DNA from: CAZEWZ01 sp964516765
GTDB lineage: Bacteria; Bacteroidota; Bacteroidia; Flavobacteriales; UBA7430
Length of the DNA stretch: 13,407 bases
Direction of reading: 5' to 3'
Assembly: GCA_964516765.1 (NCBI GenBank)
Contig: CAZEWZ010000033.1
Span: forward strand, 1 to 13,407
Shown: positions 7,801-13,407 of the stretch, piece by piece
Layout: each line of letters starts with the position of its first letter
Numbering within the stretch: position 1 is the stretch's first letter
Notes under the pieces: generated by a model
Told to the model about the DNA's origin: nothing
Database searches by the model: none
What the model saw: the letters and a program-made list of their open reading frames with translations, nothing else
Program-made: the position numbers and the translations under genes

Positions 7801-8110
7801 ATAATTCCTGTCCATCTAACAATCCGTCGACATCTTCTGTAGTTTGATCATCCCCCATAACTGGGAAAGCAGTTTCAAAACCGATTAATTCGGTTGAACC
7901 AGCACAGATTAAATTTTCATTATTCAGGGAATAAAAGACACCAATTGATCCATTACCCAATGAAGAAATAGAGGAAATAGCAGAATTTTGAATTGCTAAA
8001 GTCATATTGCTTCCTGTGTTGATATAATTAAAATCAAGATCACAAGTAGTATTTGCTACTGAAAGAGAAACACTAAAAAGCATTCCGATTAAATAATTAA
8101 ATAATCTCAT
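4847..8110 (-). CDS. Large multimodular, acidic surface protein with PA domain and T9SS-like C-terminus
   Basis: Predicted secreted protein of 1087 residues. Order: signal peptide (1-19); beta module A1 (24-142); two Cys motifs (154-202); protease-associated (PA)-like domain (about 205-335; GAIALIKRGDCQFSLKA at 250-266); two thrombospondin-3-like calcium motifs (341-364, 390-415) flanking a Cys motif (363-384); module A2 (414-535); Cys motif (540-562); module A3 (601-733); Cys motifs (737-784); a long helical, probably coiled-coil, Met-rich stretch (about 785-935); a 'GWNIIGY' domain (948-1030); and a short T9SS-like C-terminal domain (1037-1087; VVNNLGQEV, YYLYNDGSVEKKI). No enzyme active site is visible. 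The PA domain alone usually mediates protein interaction. Only 14 Lys/Arg occur in the whole protein, half of them in the last 41 residues. An adhesive or Ca2+-stabilised surface role is inferred. The stop converges on the peroxidase gene. Confidence 0.85.
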   Translation of the reverse strand: MRLFNYLIGMLFSVSLSVANTTCDLDFNYINTGSNMTLAIQNSAISSISSLGNGSIGVFYSLNNENLICAGSTELIGFETAFPVMGDDQTTEDVDGLLDGQELFMLFETEFGDQYILTPHPIQSFIGNDIYYVNEFTMNLFCSTEDINQDEIYGCMDEDANNFNPEVDIDDLSCIYNTSGCTNLEACNFNQDANQDDGSCIYAGEETFYEISISPANWGGDTYDSEYNYIASVDESNDLGCHDYEFEFDGAIALIKRGDCQFSLKALIAQNAGASAVIIYNNSNGSMNMGAGSYSDEVHIPVYSMSGSEGHLLASWTENNLPAYEVFIEGHSLYIFIPAVDCNGNCQNDEDQDGVCDEDEIEGCLDNTACNYNQNATQDDDCFYSQAYYDCNGNCLMDEDNDGICDQNEIAQGDCFSLDYNYTNTGSNMTLALANSSINSIESLGEGYLGAFFTNSQGELTCAGSSFINGMETAFPIMGNDLTTDEIDGMENQSLNLIFTSLNGTQYQLNPIPNQDFIVNGLHYINSFDYHLIQCEDILGCMDPVANNFIDFANIEDGSCIYDQTDCGCTNETYVEYFTQGYLANCDNGSCQTPVQTNEISSTHFNQPLNTANNMTLGLDLSSIYLPQGTLVGVFYDLNGDGQINDNPTITSSNEVFYECVGLATFEDNFFSLAIWGDDAFTQELDGLPNGASEVLFAFLLPNQSVVMFDLSPIMFNYSSNGLIALDIINFDVTTFGCTDPQYCNYNAFAQEDDGSCQGSYGCMDEMYLQYNIESSCHSVELCEDTWQDEMLDMIDSIENIMSVNYDLTESLNDQTLLSVSLENDLLIANSIIANNQIQMADMTNQLWLLNMSIIESDSIIEQMNTIISSMSEDMTSMQLDIDTTTQIMMVSQANEIILTNIIDEMTIQMSLADLTINDMNSMVDELYAENMVLSNNSSSPIYIDLVSGWNIIGYTLPNSQDAVISFEIISEIITVVKDNLGQVYWPEFGYNGIGDLTPGHGYQVLVSQPYEDFLFESSDGLRIDISPMIPQWAIDMDVAVHPNDIKKLVRVVNNLGQEVQSEIGFKGRVLYYLYNDGSVEKKIKNQ
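5759..7651 (-). repeat. Cysteine/acidic repeats (GCxDxxACNxN...DDGSC) in the surface protein
   Basis: Six ~23-residue motifs have two to three Cys and a run of Asp near the end. They lie at residues 154-176 (7583-7651), 180-202 (7505-7573), 363-384 (6959-7024), 540-562 (6425-6493), 737-759 (5834-5902) and 762-784 (5759-5827, degenerate, lacking the DDGSC end). A further degenerate Cys segment lies at 567-591. The pattern is abundant in secreted proteins of marine Bacteroidota. It probably forms small disulfide- and perhaps Ca2+-stabilised linkers between domains. Function is not established. Confidence 0.8.
5912..8041 (-). repeat. Three diverged copies of a ~120-residue beta module
   Basis: Copies encode residues 24-142 (7685-8041), 414-535 (6506-6871) and 601-733 (5912-6310) of the surface protein. 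Copies 1 and 2 are clearly homologous. Both have NTGSNMTLA, a SIxSLGxGxxGxFF/Y strand, CAGS, ETAFPxMGxDxTTxxxDG, and a PI..FI....YYVN/HYIN end. Copy 3 is more remote: it keeps NTANNMTLGL, GTLVGVFYDLNGDG, CVGLATF and WGDDAFTQELDGL. The order shows internal duplication, with Cys motifs between the copies and the PA domain between copies 1 and 2. I do not recognise a named family for the module. Confidence 0.8.
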
Positions 8111-8251
8111 TTGATTAGTAGGTTAAATTTATAGATTATTTTTTTCTAAACTATGTCAAAAATCATTCCATTAAAAGATATTAATATTGAATTCAGAGTG
8201 AGTGAACATGTCTTAACCATTGAAATATTAGAATAAATTAACTTAGTAAAA
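8111..8251. other. 141-bp intergenic region, hutH to surface-protein gene
   Basis: AT-rich gap between the hutH stop and the surface-protein start, both on the minus strand. The minus-strand leader should hold the promoter of the large gene. A TTTG (8157-8160) and a near -7 box TAAATTTA lie upstream of the ATG, but they are about 25 bp apart, too far for the standard promoter, so no promoter is called. No hairpin with a T-tract after hutH is obvious. A 27-codon plus-strand reading frame (8153-8236) lies here and is listed separately. Confidence 0.5.
8153..8236 (+). CDS. Possible 27-residue small ORF, unknown
   Basis: The ATG at 8153 opens 27 codons ending in TAA at 8234-8236, on the strand opposite both neighbours. 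An in-frame stop lies two codons before the ATG (8147-8149). The peptide (MSKIIPLKDINIEFRVSEHV at its start) has a mixed, protein-like composition rather than low complexity. It has no signal peptide or recognisable motif. No promoter was identified, and it is short enough to occur by chance or to be the remnant of an older gene. Confidence 0.15.
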   Translation: MSKIIPLKDINIEFRVSEHVLTIEILE

Positions 8252-9760
8252 TTAATAGATTATTTCTGAATCTATGTGAAGATTACGAATAAACTGAATC
8301 GAGGTCTGAATGTCTTCATGCAAATAACGATCTTGATCAACAAAAGGGACCTCCATTCGATAAGAAGCATGAATATTCTGAAGAAAAGCAGATGTCTTCT
8401 CTTTTCTAAAATCTAAAGCTTGGGCGGCATTCATGAGCTCAATAGCTAATATTTTCTCTAAATTTTCTGTTATTTTGAGTAGTTTTGTTGCCGCGTTTGC
8501 TCCCATACTTACATGATCTTCCTGTCCATTAGAAGATACAATAGAGTCTGCAGAAGCCGGAGTACATAATTGTTTAGATTGAGATACAATACTTGCAGCA
8601 GTGTACTGAGGAATCATGAATCCAGAATTCAATCCTGGGTTGGCAACTAAATATGCAGGCAATTCTCTTAAACCACCTACAAGCTGATAGGTTCTTCTCT
8701 CAGAGATATTTCCAAGCTCATGCAAAGCAATCGCCAAATAATCCATAGCAATAGCTATGGGTTGTCCGTGAAAATTACCTGCTGATATCACTTTATCTTC
8801 CTCAACAAAGATATTTGGATTATCAGTAACTGAATTAATCTCTGTTGAAAATAATTGAGAAACATGCTTCAATGCTGCTTTTGAAGCCCCATGAACTTGA
8901 GGAATACATCTAAATGAATAAGGGTCTTGTACATGAGATTTCTTTTTTGTAATTAATTCTGAACCTTCCAAAAATTCTCGAAAGCGATCAGCAGTTTTAA
9001 CTTGCCCTTCATGAGGTCTAGCAAGATGAATCAAAGCATCAAAAGGCTCAATTCTTCCGTCAAATGCTTCTAAGGATAGGCAACCGATTAAGTCGGCTAA
9101 ATAAGATAATTTGTGAGCTTTCATTAAAACCCAAACACCATAAGCACCCATGAATTGCGTACCATTTAGTAGAGCTAAACCTTCTTTAGATTGAAGAGGG
9201 ATTGGCTTCCAACCTAGGGTATGCATAACGTTCTTAGAATGTTGAATAACACCGTTATAATAAACCTCTCCCATACCAATCAATGGCAATGACAAATGTG
9301 CTAGAGGGGCAAGATCTCCTGAAGCACCCAAAGAACCTTGTTCGAAAATGACAGGTAATACGTCATTATTAAACATGTCTATCAATCTTTGTACAGTACA
9401 CAGCTGGACTCCAGAATTTCCGTAAGAAAGGGATTGAACTTTCAACAACAACATCAACTTAATAATTCGAGGCGGGACCTTATCTCCCGTTCCACAAGCA
9501 TGAGACATAACAAGATTAGATTGTAACTGTCCAAGATCCTCATTGGAAATACTATGATTATAAAGAGAACCAAAGCCAGTATTCACTCCATATATCGGAG
9601 CAAAACTTCGAGAGATTTTAACATCTAAGTATTCTCTACATTTTTGAATAGAAACAGATGACTCTGGAGAAAGTTCTAATTTTTTATCTTGCCAAAGGAT
9701 TTCTTCGATATCCACAATGCTCAGTGGGGAACGACTAATTTGATGTATTTGATTTTTCAT
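8252..9760 (-). CDS. hutH: Histidine ammonia-lyase
   Basis: Cytosolic homotetrameric lyase converting L-histidine to trans-urocanate and ammonia, the first step of histidine degradation. The 502 residues match the family. The Ala146-Ser147-Gly148 triad in GSLGASGDLAPLAHLSLP forms the MIO prosthetic group. Other active-site positions are present: Tyr57 (YGVNTGFG), His87 (NLVMSHACGTG), Asn199 (LLNGTQ), Tyr280 and Arg284 (YSFRCIPQVHG), Phe330 (AGNFHGQP) and Glu414 (NGQEDHVSMG). His87 after Ser and Glu414 match histidine-specific enzymes and argue against phenylalanine or tyrosine ammonia-lyase. No hutU, hutI or hutG lies nearby, so the rest of the pathway must be elsewhere or absent. The start overlaps the hisS stop (ATGA), implying translational coupling. 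Confidence 0.96.
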   Translation of the reverse strand: MKNQIHQISRSPLSIVDIEEILWQDKKLELSPESSVSIQKCREYLDVKISRSFAPIYGVNTGFGSLYNHSISNEDLGQLQSNLVMSHACGTGDKVPPRIIKLMLLLKVQSLSYGNSGVQLCTVQRLIDMFNNDVLPVIFEQGSLGASGDLAPLAHLSLPLIGMGEVYYNGVIQHSKNVMHTLGWKPIPLQSKEGLALLNGTQFMGAYGVWVLMKAHKLSYLADLIGCLSLEAFDGRIEPFDALIHLARPHEGQVKTADRFREFLEGSELITKKKSHVQDPYSFRCIPQVHGASKAALKHVSQLFSTEINSVTDNPNIFVEEDKVISAGNFHGQPIAIAMDYLAIALHELGNISERRTYQLVGGLRELPAYLVANPGLNSGFMIPQYTAASIVSQSKQLCTPASADSIVSSNGQEDHVSMGANAATKLLKITENLEKILAIELMNAAQALDFRKEKTSAFLQNIHASYRMEVPFVDQDRYLHEDIQTSIQFIRNLHIDSEIIY

Positions 9761-11121
9761 TGTGCATGTATCAAACTAATTAATTCAGTCACAGAATAAC
9801 GCGATTGAGAACCATTATTCATATTTTTAACAGTTAGTAAATTTAGGGCAACCTCGTCCTCTCCCACAAGAACTACAAATGGAATGTTCTTTTTATGGGC
9901 ATAATTCATTTGCTTTTTCAACTTAGAGGAATCCGGATATAACTCAGCATTAATACCGGCACGGCGAATTTGAGTTAGTGATTGTAAACAAAAATCTGCC
10001 TCAGAATGGCCAAAATTAACAAAGAGAACTTGACTTAAGTTATCTTCTAAATCTGGAAACAATCCAAGTTCCTCCATCACAAGATAAATACGGTCTAGCC
10101 CAAAAGAGATTCCAATACCTGGCATATCTTTTAAACCAAAAATTCCAGTCAGATTATCATATCTCCCACCTCCGCCAATACTTCCCATAGATACTCTTTG
10201 AGCTTCAACTTCAAATATAGTCCCGGTATAATAATTTAAACCTCTAGCCAAGGTAATCTCAAAATCTAGAATCGACGATTCCAGTCCGAGCATTTTAATC
10301 TTGTCAAAAACCTCTTCAATTTCAGAAATTCCATCCATTCCAATAGAAGAATCCTTAAGAACTTTCCGAAGATGAGTAAACTTTTCCGAAATCGTTCCTT
10401 TCATGTTGATGATAGGATCGATTTTTTCAATAGCTTCCTCAGAAATACCATTGACCAACATTTCTTCTTTTACTTTTTCTAGACCAATTTTATCTAATTT
10501 ATCTAAAGCGACAGTCATAGTAATTAACCTATCCTCCTCACCCAATACCTGAGCTATTCCTGACAATATTTTTCTATTATTCAACTTAATAATTGCAGGA
10601 ACTTTTAAAGCCGAAAATACAGCATCATAAAGTTGGATAAGCTCAATCTCGCAAAGCAGTGACGAGGACCCTACCACGTCGGCATCACATTGATAAAACT
10701 CTCTAAAACGTCCTTTCTGAGGTCGGTCTGCACGCCAAACGGTCTGCATCTGATATCGTTTAAATGGAAGAACAATTTCATTCATATGTTGAACTACATA
10801 ACGAGCGAAAGGAATGGTTAAATCATAACGAAGAGCTTTGTCTGAGATCTTTGGAATCCATTGCTTAACATCTAATCCTTCTGGAGAGTCAACCTTCTTT
10901 AAGAAATCACCTGAATTTAAAATCTTAAATATCAAACGATCACCTTCCTCCCCATACTTACCTGTGAGTGTAGATAAATTTTCCATAGATGGTGTTTCTA
11001 TAGGGAGAAAACCATACCGTTGAAAGACCAAACGAATATGTTCCATAATATAATTCCTTTTAAGCACTACAGTAGGAGAAAAATCGCGTGTACCTTTAGG
11101 TATAGAAGGTTTCTGGGACAT
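9757..11121 (-). CDS. hisS: Histidyl-tRNA synthetase
   Basis: Cytosolic class IIa aminoacyl-tRNA synthetase that charges tRNA-His with ATP and histidine; essential. The 454 residues are usual for the Bacteroidota form, slightly longer than E. coli HisRS. Motifs in order are KGTRDF (9-14), the motif 2 region FKRYQMQTVWRADRPQ to FREFYQCDADVVG (120-151) with Arg130, HisA LARGLNYYTGTIFE (291-304), HisB GGGGRYDNL (316-324), motif 3 GIGISFGLDRIYLVME (335-350), and an anticodon-binding domain (about 362-450). A HisZ-like regulatory paralogue is excluded because the catalytic motifs are complete and the anticodon domain is present. It lies 71 bp downstream of pyrD on the same strand and overlaps hutH. 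No T-box or attenuator was recognised in the leader. Confidence 0.97.
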   Translation of the reverse strand: MSQKPSIPKGTRDFSPTVVLKRNYIMEHIRLVFQRYGFLPIETPSMENLSTLTGKYGEEGDRLIFKILNSGDFLKKVDSPEGLDVKQWIPKISDKALRYDLTIPFARYVVQHMNEIVLPFKRYQMQTVWRADRPQKGRFREFYQCDADVVGSSSLLCEIELIQLYDAVFSALKVPAIIKLNNRKILSGIAQVLGEEDRLITMTVALDKLDKIGLEKVKEEMLVNGISEEAIEKIDPIINMKGTISEKFTHLRKVLKDSSIGMDGISEIEEVFDKIKMLGLESSILDFEITLARGLNYYTGTIFEVEAQRVSMGSIGGGGRYDNLTGIFGLKDMPGIGISFGLDRIYLVMEELGLFPDLEDNLSQVLFVNFGHSEADFCLQSLTQIRRAGINAELYPDSSKLKKQMNYAHKKNIPFVVLVGEDEVALNLLTVKNMNNGSQSRYSVTELISLIHAQ

Positions 11122-11192
11122 ATTTTCTTAGTTGGAAATTAGAGTACTAAAGTAAGAAAATATAAGGACATAAAGTATGCGGGTTAATAGAG

Positions 11193-12221
11193 CTATTTTA
11201 AAATTCCTTTGCAAATATTTTTCACCAGAGTAGGACCTTCGTAAATAAATCCAGAATAAACTTGGACAAGAGTAGCTCCAGCATTCAAGGCATCCAATGC
11301 ATCATCTGCATTGTATATACCTCCAACTCCAATAATAGGAAAAGAACCATTAGACTTTTTATGTAAATATGCGATTACCTCAAGAGACTTATTCTTTAAG
11401 GGTTTACCGCTTAAACCTCCCTGACCAATAGAATCCAATTGAACATTATAAGTATTCAGATTAACTCGATTTGTCGTAGTGTTGGTTGCAATTACACCGT
11501 CGATATTAACCTGTTCAATAATAGAAACGATATCATCAAGTTGAGAAGTAGTTAAATCTGGAGCAATCTTTAATAAAATAGGTTTAGATTTATTCATCGA
11601 AGCCATTTCAAGCTTCAACATTTGCAATAGTTCAGTAAGTGGCTTTTTGTCCTGTAAGGCTCGAAGATTTGGAGTGTTTGGAGAACTTACATTCACTACA
11701 AAATAGTCAACATAAGCATACAAATCATGAAAAGTTTTGAGATAATCTTTATGAGCAAGTGAATTGTCTGTCTTCTTATTTTTCCCAATATTCCCACCGA
11801 TAATAGCCTTAGTTTTGCGCTTTTTTAATCTTTGGATTGCCGAATGAACTCCTTGGTTGTTAAAACCCATTCGATTAATAAGTCCTTGATCTTTAGGAAG
11901 ACGAAATAAACGAGGTTTTGGATTACCCTCTTGACCAACAGGAGTTAGAGTTCCTATCTCGATAAAACCAAAACCAAAATTTGCTAATTCATTAAAAAGA
12001 AGTGCATCTTTATCAAATCCAGCAGCAAGGCCCACTGGATTTTGAAATTCTAAGCCGAATACAGTTCTCTTTAAGCGATCATCTTTTATACTGAACATAA
12101 ATCGACACAACCATGCACCAAAAGGAATTATATGAAACCACTTAATCATCTTAAAAATAAAATGGTGAATTCGCTCGGGATCAAACAAAAAAAGAAATGG
12201 GCGGATAATTGATTTGTACAT
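11193..12221 (-). CDS. pyrD: Dihydroorotate dehydrogenase (quinone), class 2
   Basis: FMN enzyme oxidising dihydroorotate to orotate with electrons passed to membrane quinone; fourth step of de novo UMP synthesis. The 342 residues include the N-terminal helical extension (about 1-45) that defines class 2 and docks to the membrane. The barrel motifs are NPVGLAAGFDK (61-71), GTLTPVGQEGNPKPRLFRLP (90-109), NRMGFNNQG (116-124), NVSSPNTPNLR (177-187) with catalytic Ser180, KIAPDL (218-223), ATNTTT (245-250), GGLSGKPL (268-275), GVGG (298-301) and VYSGFIYEGP (321-330). It is the first gene of a pyrD-hisS-hutH run on the minus strand and diverges from the adhesin-like gene. Confidence 0.97.
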   Translation of the reverse strand: MYKSIIRPFLFLFDPERIHHFIFKMIKWFHIIPFGAWLCRFMFSIKDDRLKRTVFGLEFQNPVGLAAGFDKDALLFNELANFGFGFIEIGTLTPVGQEGNPKPRLFRLPKDQGLINRMGFNNQGVHSAIQRLKKRKTKAIIGGNIGKNKKTDNSLAHKDYLKTFHDLYAYVDYFVVNVSSPNTPNLRALQDKKPLTELLQMLKLEMASMNKSKPILLKIAPDLTTSQLDDIVSIIEQVNIDGVIATNTTTNRVNLNTYNVQLDSIGQGGLSGKPLKNKSLEVIAYLHKKSNGSFPIIGVGGIYNADDALDALNAGATLVQVYSGFIYEGPTLVKNICKGILK

Positions 12222-12239
12222 AGTTTTGAATAATTACTT

Positions 12240-12247
12240 CAAAAGTA
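12240..12247 (-). promoter_or_regulatory. Putative pyrD -7 box
   Basis: On the minus strand TACTTTTG is an exact TAnnTTTG -7 match. Transcription would start near 12233, about 12 nt before the pyrD ATG. No TTG is found 19-21 bp upstream; that stretch is pure A/T apart from a few bases. The call therefore rests on one box and its position. Confidence 0.4.
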
Positions 12248-12281
12248 AGTAGAATTTAAATATTTATTATTTTTAATAAAT

Positions 12282-12289
12282 TAAATTTG
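12282..12289 (+). promoter_or_regulatory. Putative -7 box of the adhesin-like gene
   Basis: TAAATTTG is an exact TAnnTTTG match on the plus strand. It would start transcription near 12296, about 14 nt before the ATG at 12310. No clear -33 TTG precedes it. The 34 bp between this box and the opposed pyrD box are almost entirely A/T and could act as an upstream element for either promoter. Confidence 0.42.
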
Positions 12290-12309
12290 CAGTGATATTT
12301 ATTAAAAAA

Positions 12310-13407
12310 ATGAATAAAAAAATATTATATAATATCGCCTTACTCTTTTCTATGAGTATGTATAGCCAAAATCCATGTGGAGAACTGGATTTACTTACAG
12401 TAAATGATACTAGTCTTTGTGATGGTCAAACTCTAATTATATCTGCCATTTCGGGGTATCCTAATTATTTGTGGAGTTCAGGTTCTTCTAATGAGTTGGT
12501 TTCCATTTCATCTCCAGGTACTTATACTGTAACTACGAGTTACACTACAAATAACCTAGTCACAAATGGAGATTTTAATTCTGGAAATACTGATTTTAAT
12601 AGTTTGTACAATTATAGTACCAGCAACCTATATCCTGAGGGAGTTTATACTGTGACAACCAATGCAAATTTTGTGCACAATGGATTCACAGGAACCGGAG
12701 CTGGTAATTTCATGGTTGTTAACGGTTCCACCTCCCCAGGTACAGAGGTTTGGTGCCAAGATGTCCAGGTTGAATCAGCATCCAGTTATAATTTCTCCTC
12801 GGGAGTAACTACTGTTGCAGGAGGGAATGAAGCCTTGCTTCAATTCTCAATAAATGGAGTTGAAATCGGAACTACTTTTTCTGCACCTTCAAGCATTGGA
12901 AACTGGAATACATTTAATGCTTCATGGAATTCAGGAACCAATACTGTAGCCGAAATTTGTATCATCAATCAAAATATCGGTGGAGGAGGAAATGATTTTG
13001 GACTTGATAATATAACATTTACCACACTTTGTGAATCAACTGAAAGTATTCAAGTCAATGAGGTAGATATTGCAAATGCAACAATATTTCCTGTTGATAG
13101 CCTTTGTGAAACAGAGAACTCAATTAATCTTAGTGCAATAGATCCCGGAGGAACTTGGTCAGGACCAGGTATTGAAAATGAGCAAACAGGATTATTTAAT
13201 CCGTATACAGCAGGACCAGGAATTCATTTGATTACTTACTCCATTGAAGGAGTTTGCGGCGACCAAGACAACCAAAACATATCTATTGTCCAAGAATTAA
13301 GTTCTTTTATCACAGAACTATCTTCAATGTGTACAAACGAATCAGAAATTCAATTAGAAGGACTTCCTGGGCTCGGAACCTGGGTTGGATCTGGAATCAC
13401 AAATATT
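12310..13407 (+). CDS. Secreted adhesin-like protein, N-terminal part (runs off window)
   Basis: An open frame of 366 codons runs from ATG 12310 to the last base without a stop. A Sec signal peptide (about 1-20, ending SMYSQ) is followed by an Ig-like segment (about 24-76: CDGQTLIISAISGYPNYLW, SPGTYTVTT). Next comes a jelly-roll, carbohydrate-binding-like domain (about 82-240), beginning NLVTNGDFNSG and ending FGLDNITFTTLC. After that are repeats of the kind GGTWSGPGI...TGLFNPYTAGPG...ITYSI (about 258-326), the second of which begins near 340 (GLGTWVGSG at 354-362). This is the architecture of large T9SS-exported surface or gliding adhesins of Bacteroidota (SprB-like repeats). No Lys or Arg occurs from residue 5 to 366. 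The C-terminus, including any sorting domain, is not in view. Confidence 0.82.
   Translation, partial: MNKKILYNIALLFSMSMYSQNPCGELDLLTVNDTSLCDGQTLIISAISGYPNYLWSSGSSNELVSISSPGTYTVTTSYTTNNLVTNGDFNSGNTDFNSLYNYSTSNLYPEGVYTVTTNANFVHNGFTGTGAGNFMVVNGSTSPGTEVWCQDVQVESASSYNFSSGVTTVAGGNEALLQFSINGVEIGTTFSAPSSIGNWNTFNASWNSGTNTVAEICIINQNIGGGGNDFGLDNITFTTLCESTESIQVNEVDIANATIFPVDSLCETENSINLSAIDPGGTWSGPGIENEQTGLFNPYTAGPGIHLITYSIEGVCGDQDNQNISIVQELSSFITELSSMCTNESEIQLEGLPGLGTWVGSGITNI

Noticed and set aside
8252..9760. Phenylalanine or tyrosine ammonia-lyase instead of HutH
   Set aside because: The SH motif (His87) and Glu414 in the QEDHVSMG context are the histidine-specific residues.
11122..11192. T-box or histidine attenuator ahead of hisS
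   Set aside because: The 71-bp gap shows no T-box sequence, no leader peptide with His codons and no terminator hairpin. Only a weak -7-like TATATTTT (without a -33) is seen.

Overview
The window looks like a chromosomal segment of a low-GC marine Bacteroidota, probably Flavobacteriales. Three lines of evidence support this. Two secreted proteins carry C-terminal domains like those of type IX secretion system (T9SS) cargo. The large surface protein is built from the 'GCxDxxACNxN...DDGSC' and 'DCNGNC..DxDxDGxCD' modules common in marine Bacteroidota. Several start regions have TAnnTTTG -7 boxes, the promoter type of this phylum. No phage, insertion sequence or CRISPR array was seen.

Left end (1-290): two identical tRNA-Asp(GTC) genes lie in tandem on the minus strand, the outer one cut by the window edge, behind a plausible promoter. 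Next, aroQ (minus; shikimate pathway) is divergent from xerD (plus; chromosome dimer resolution) across only 30 bp. xerD overlaps the start of a major facilitator transporter by 4 bp.

Middle (2866-4826, plus): this is the most interesting gene pair. An MbnP-like putative copper-binding protein carries a T9SS-type C-terminal domain. It is followed after 23 bp by a lipoprotein dihaem peroxidase of the CcP/MauG/MbnH family. Known MbnH enzymes oxidise a tryptophan of MbnP to kynurenine, so this may be a surface-exported version of that copper system. The pair ends at a hairpin/T-tract terminator and converges with a 1087-residue multimodular surface protein (minus) that has almost no lysine or arginine.

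Right part (8252-12221, minus): pyrD, hisS and hutH run head to tail, and hutH overlaps hisS by 4 bp. Histidine activation for translation and the first step of histidine breakdown may therefore be translated from one message. At the far right, diverging from pyrD, the first 366 codons of another secreted adhesin-like protein run off the window. Its predicted mature part also has no Lys or Arg. The housekeeping genes (aroQ, xerD, hisS, pyrD) are intact, with all expected motifs. The accessory content is the MbnP/peroxidase pair and the two surface proteins.
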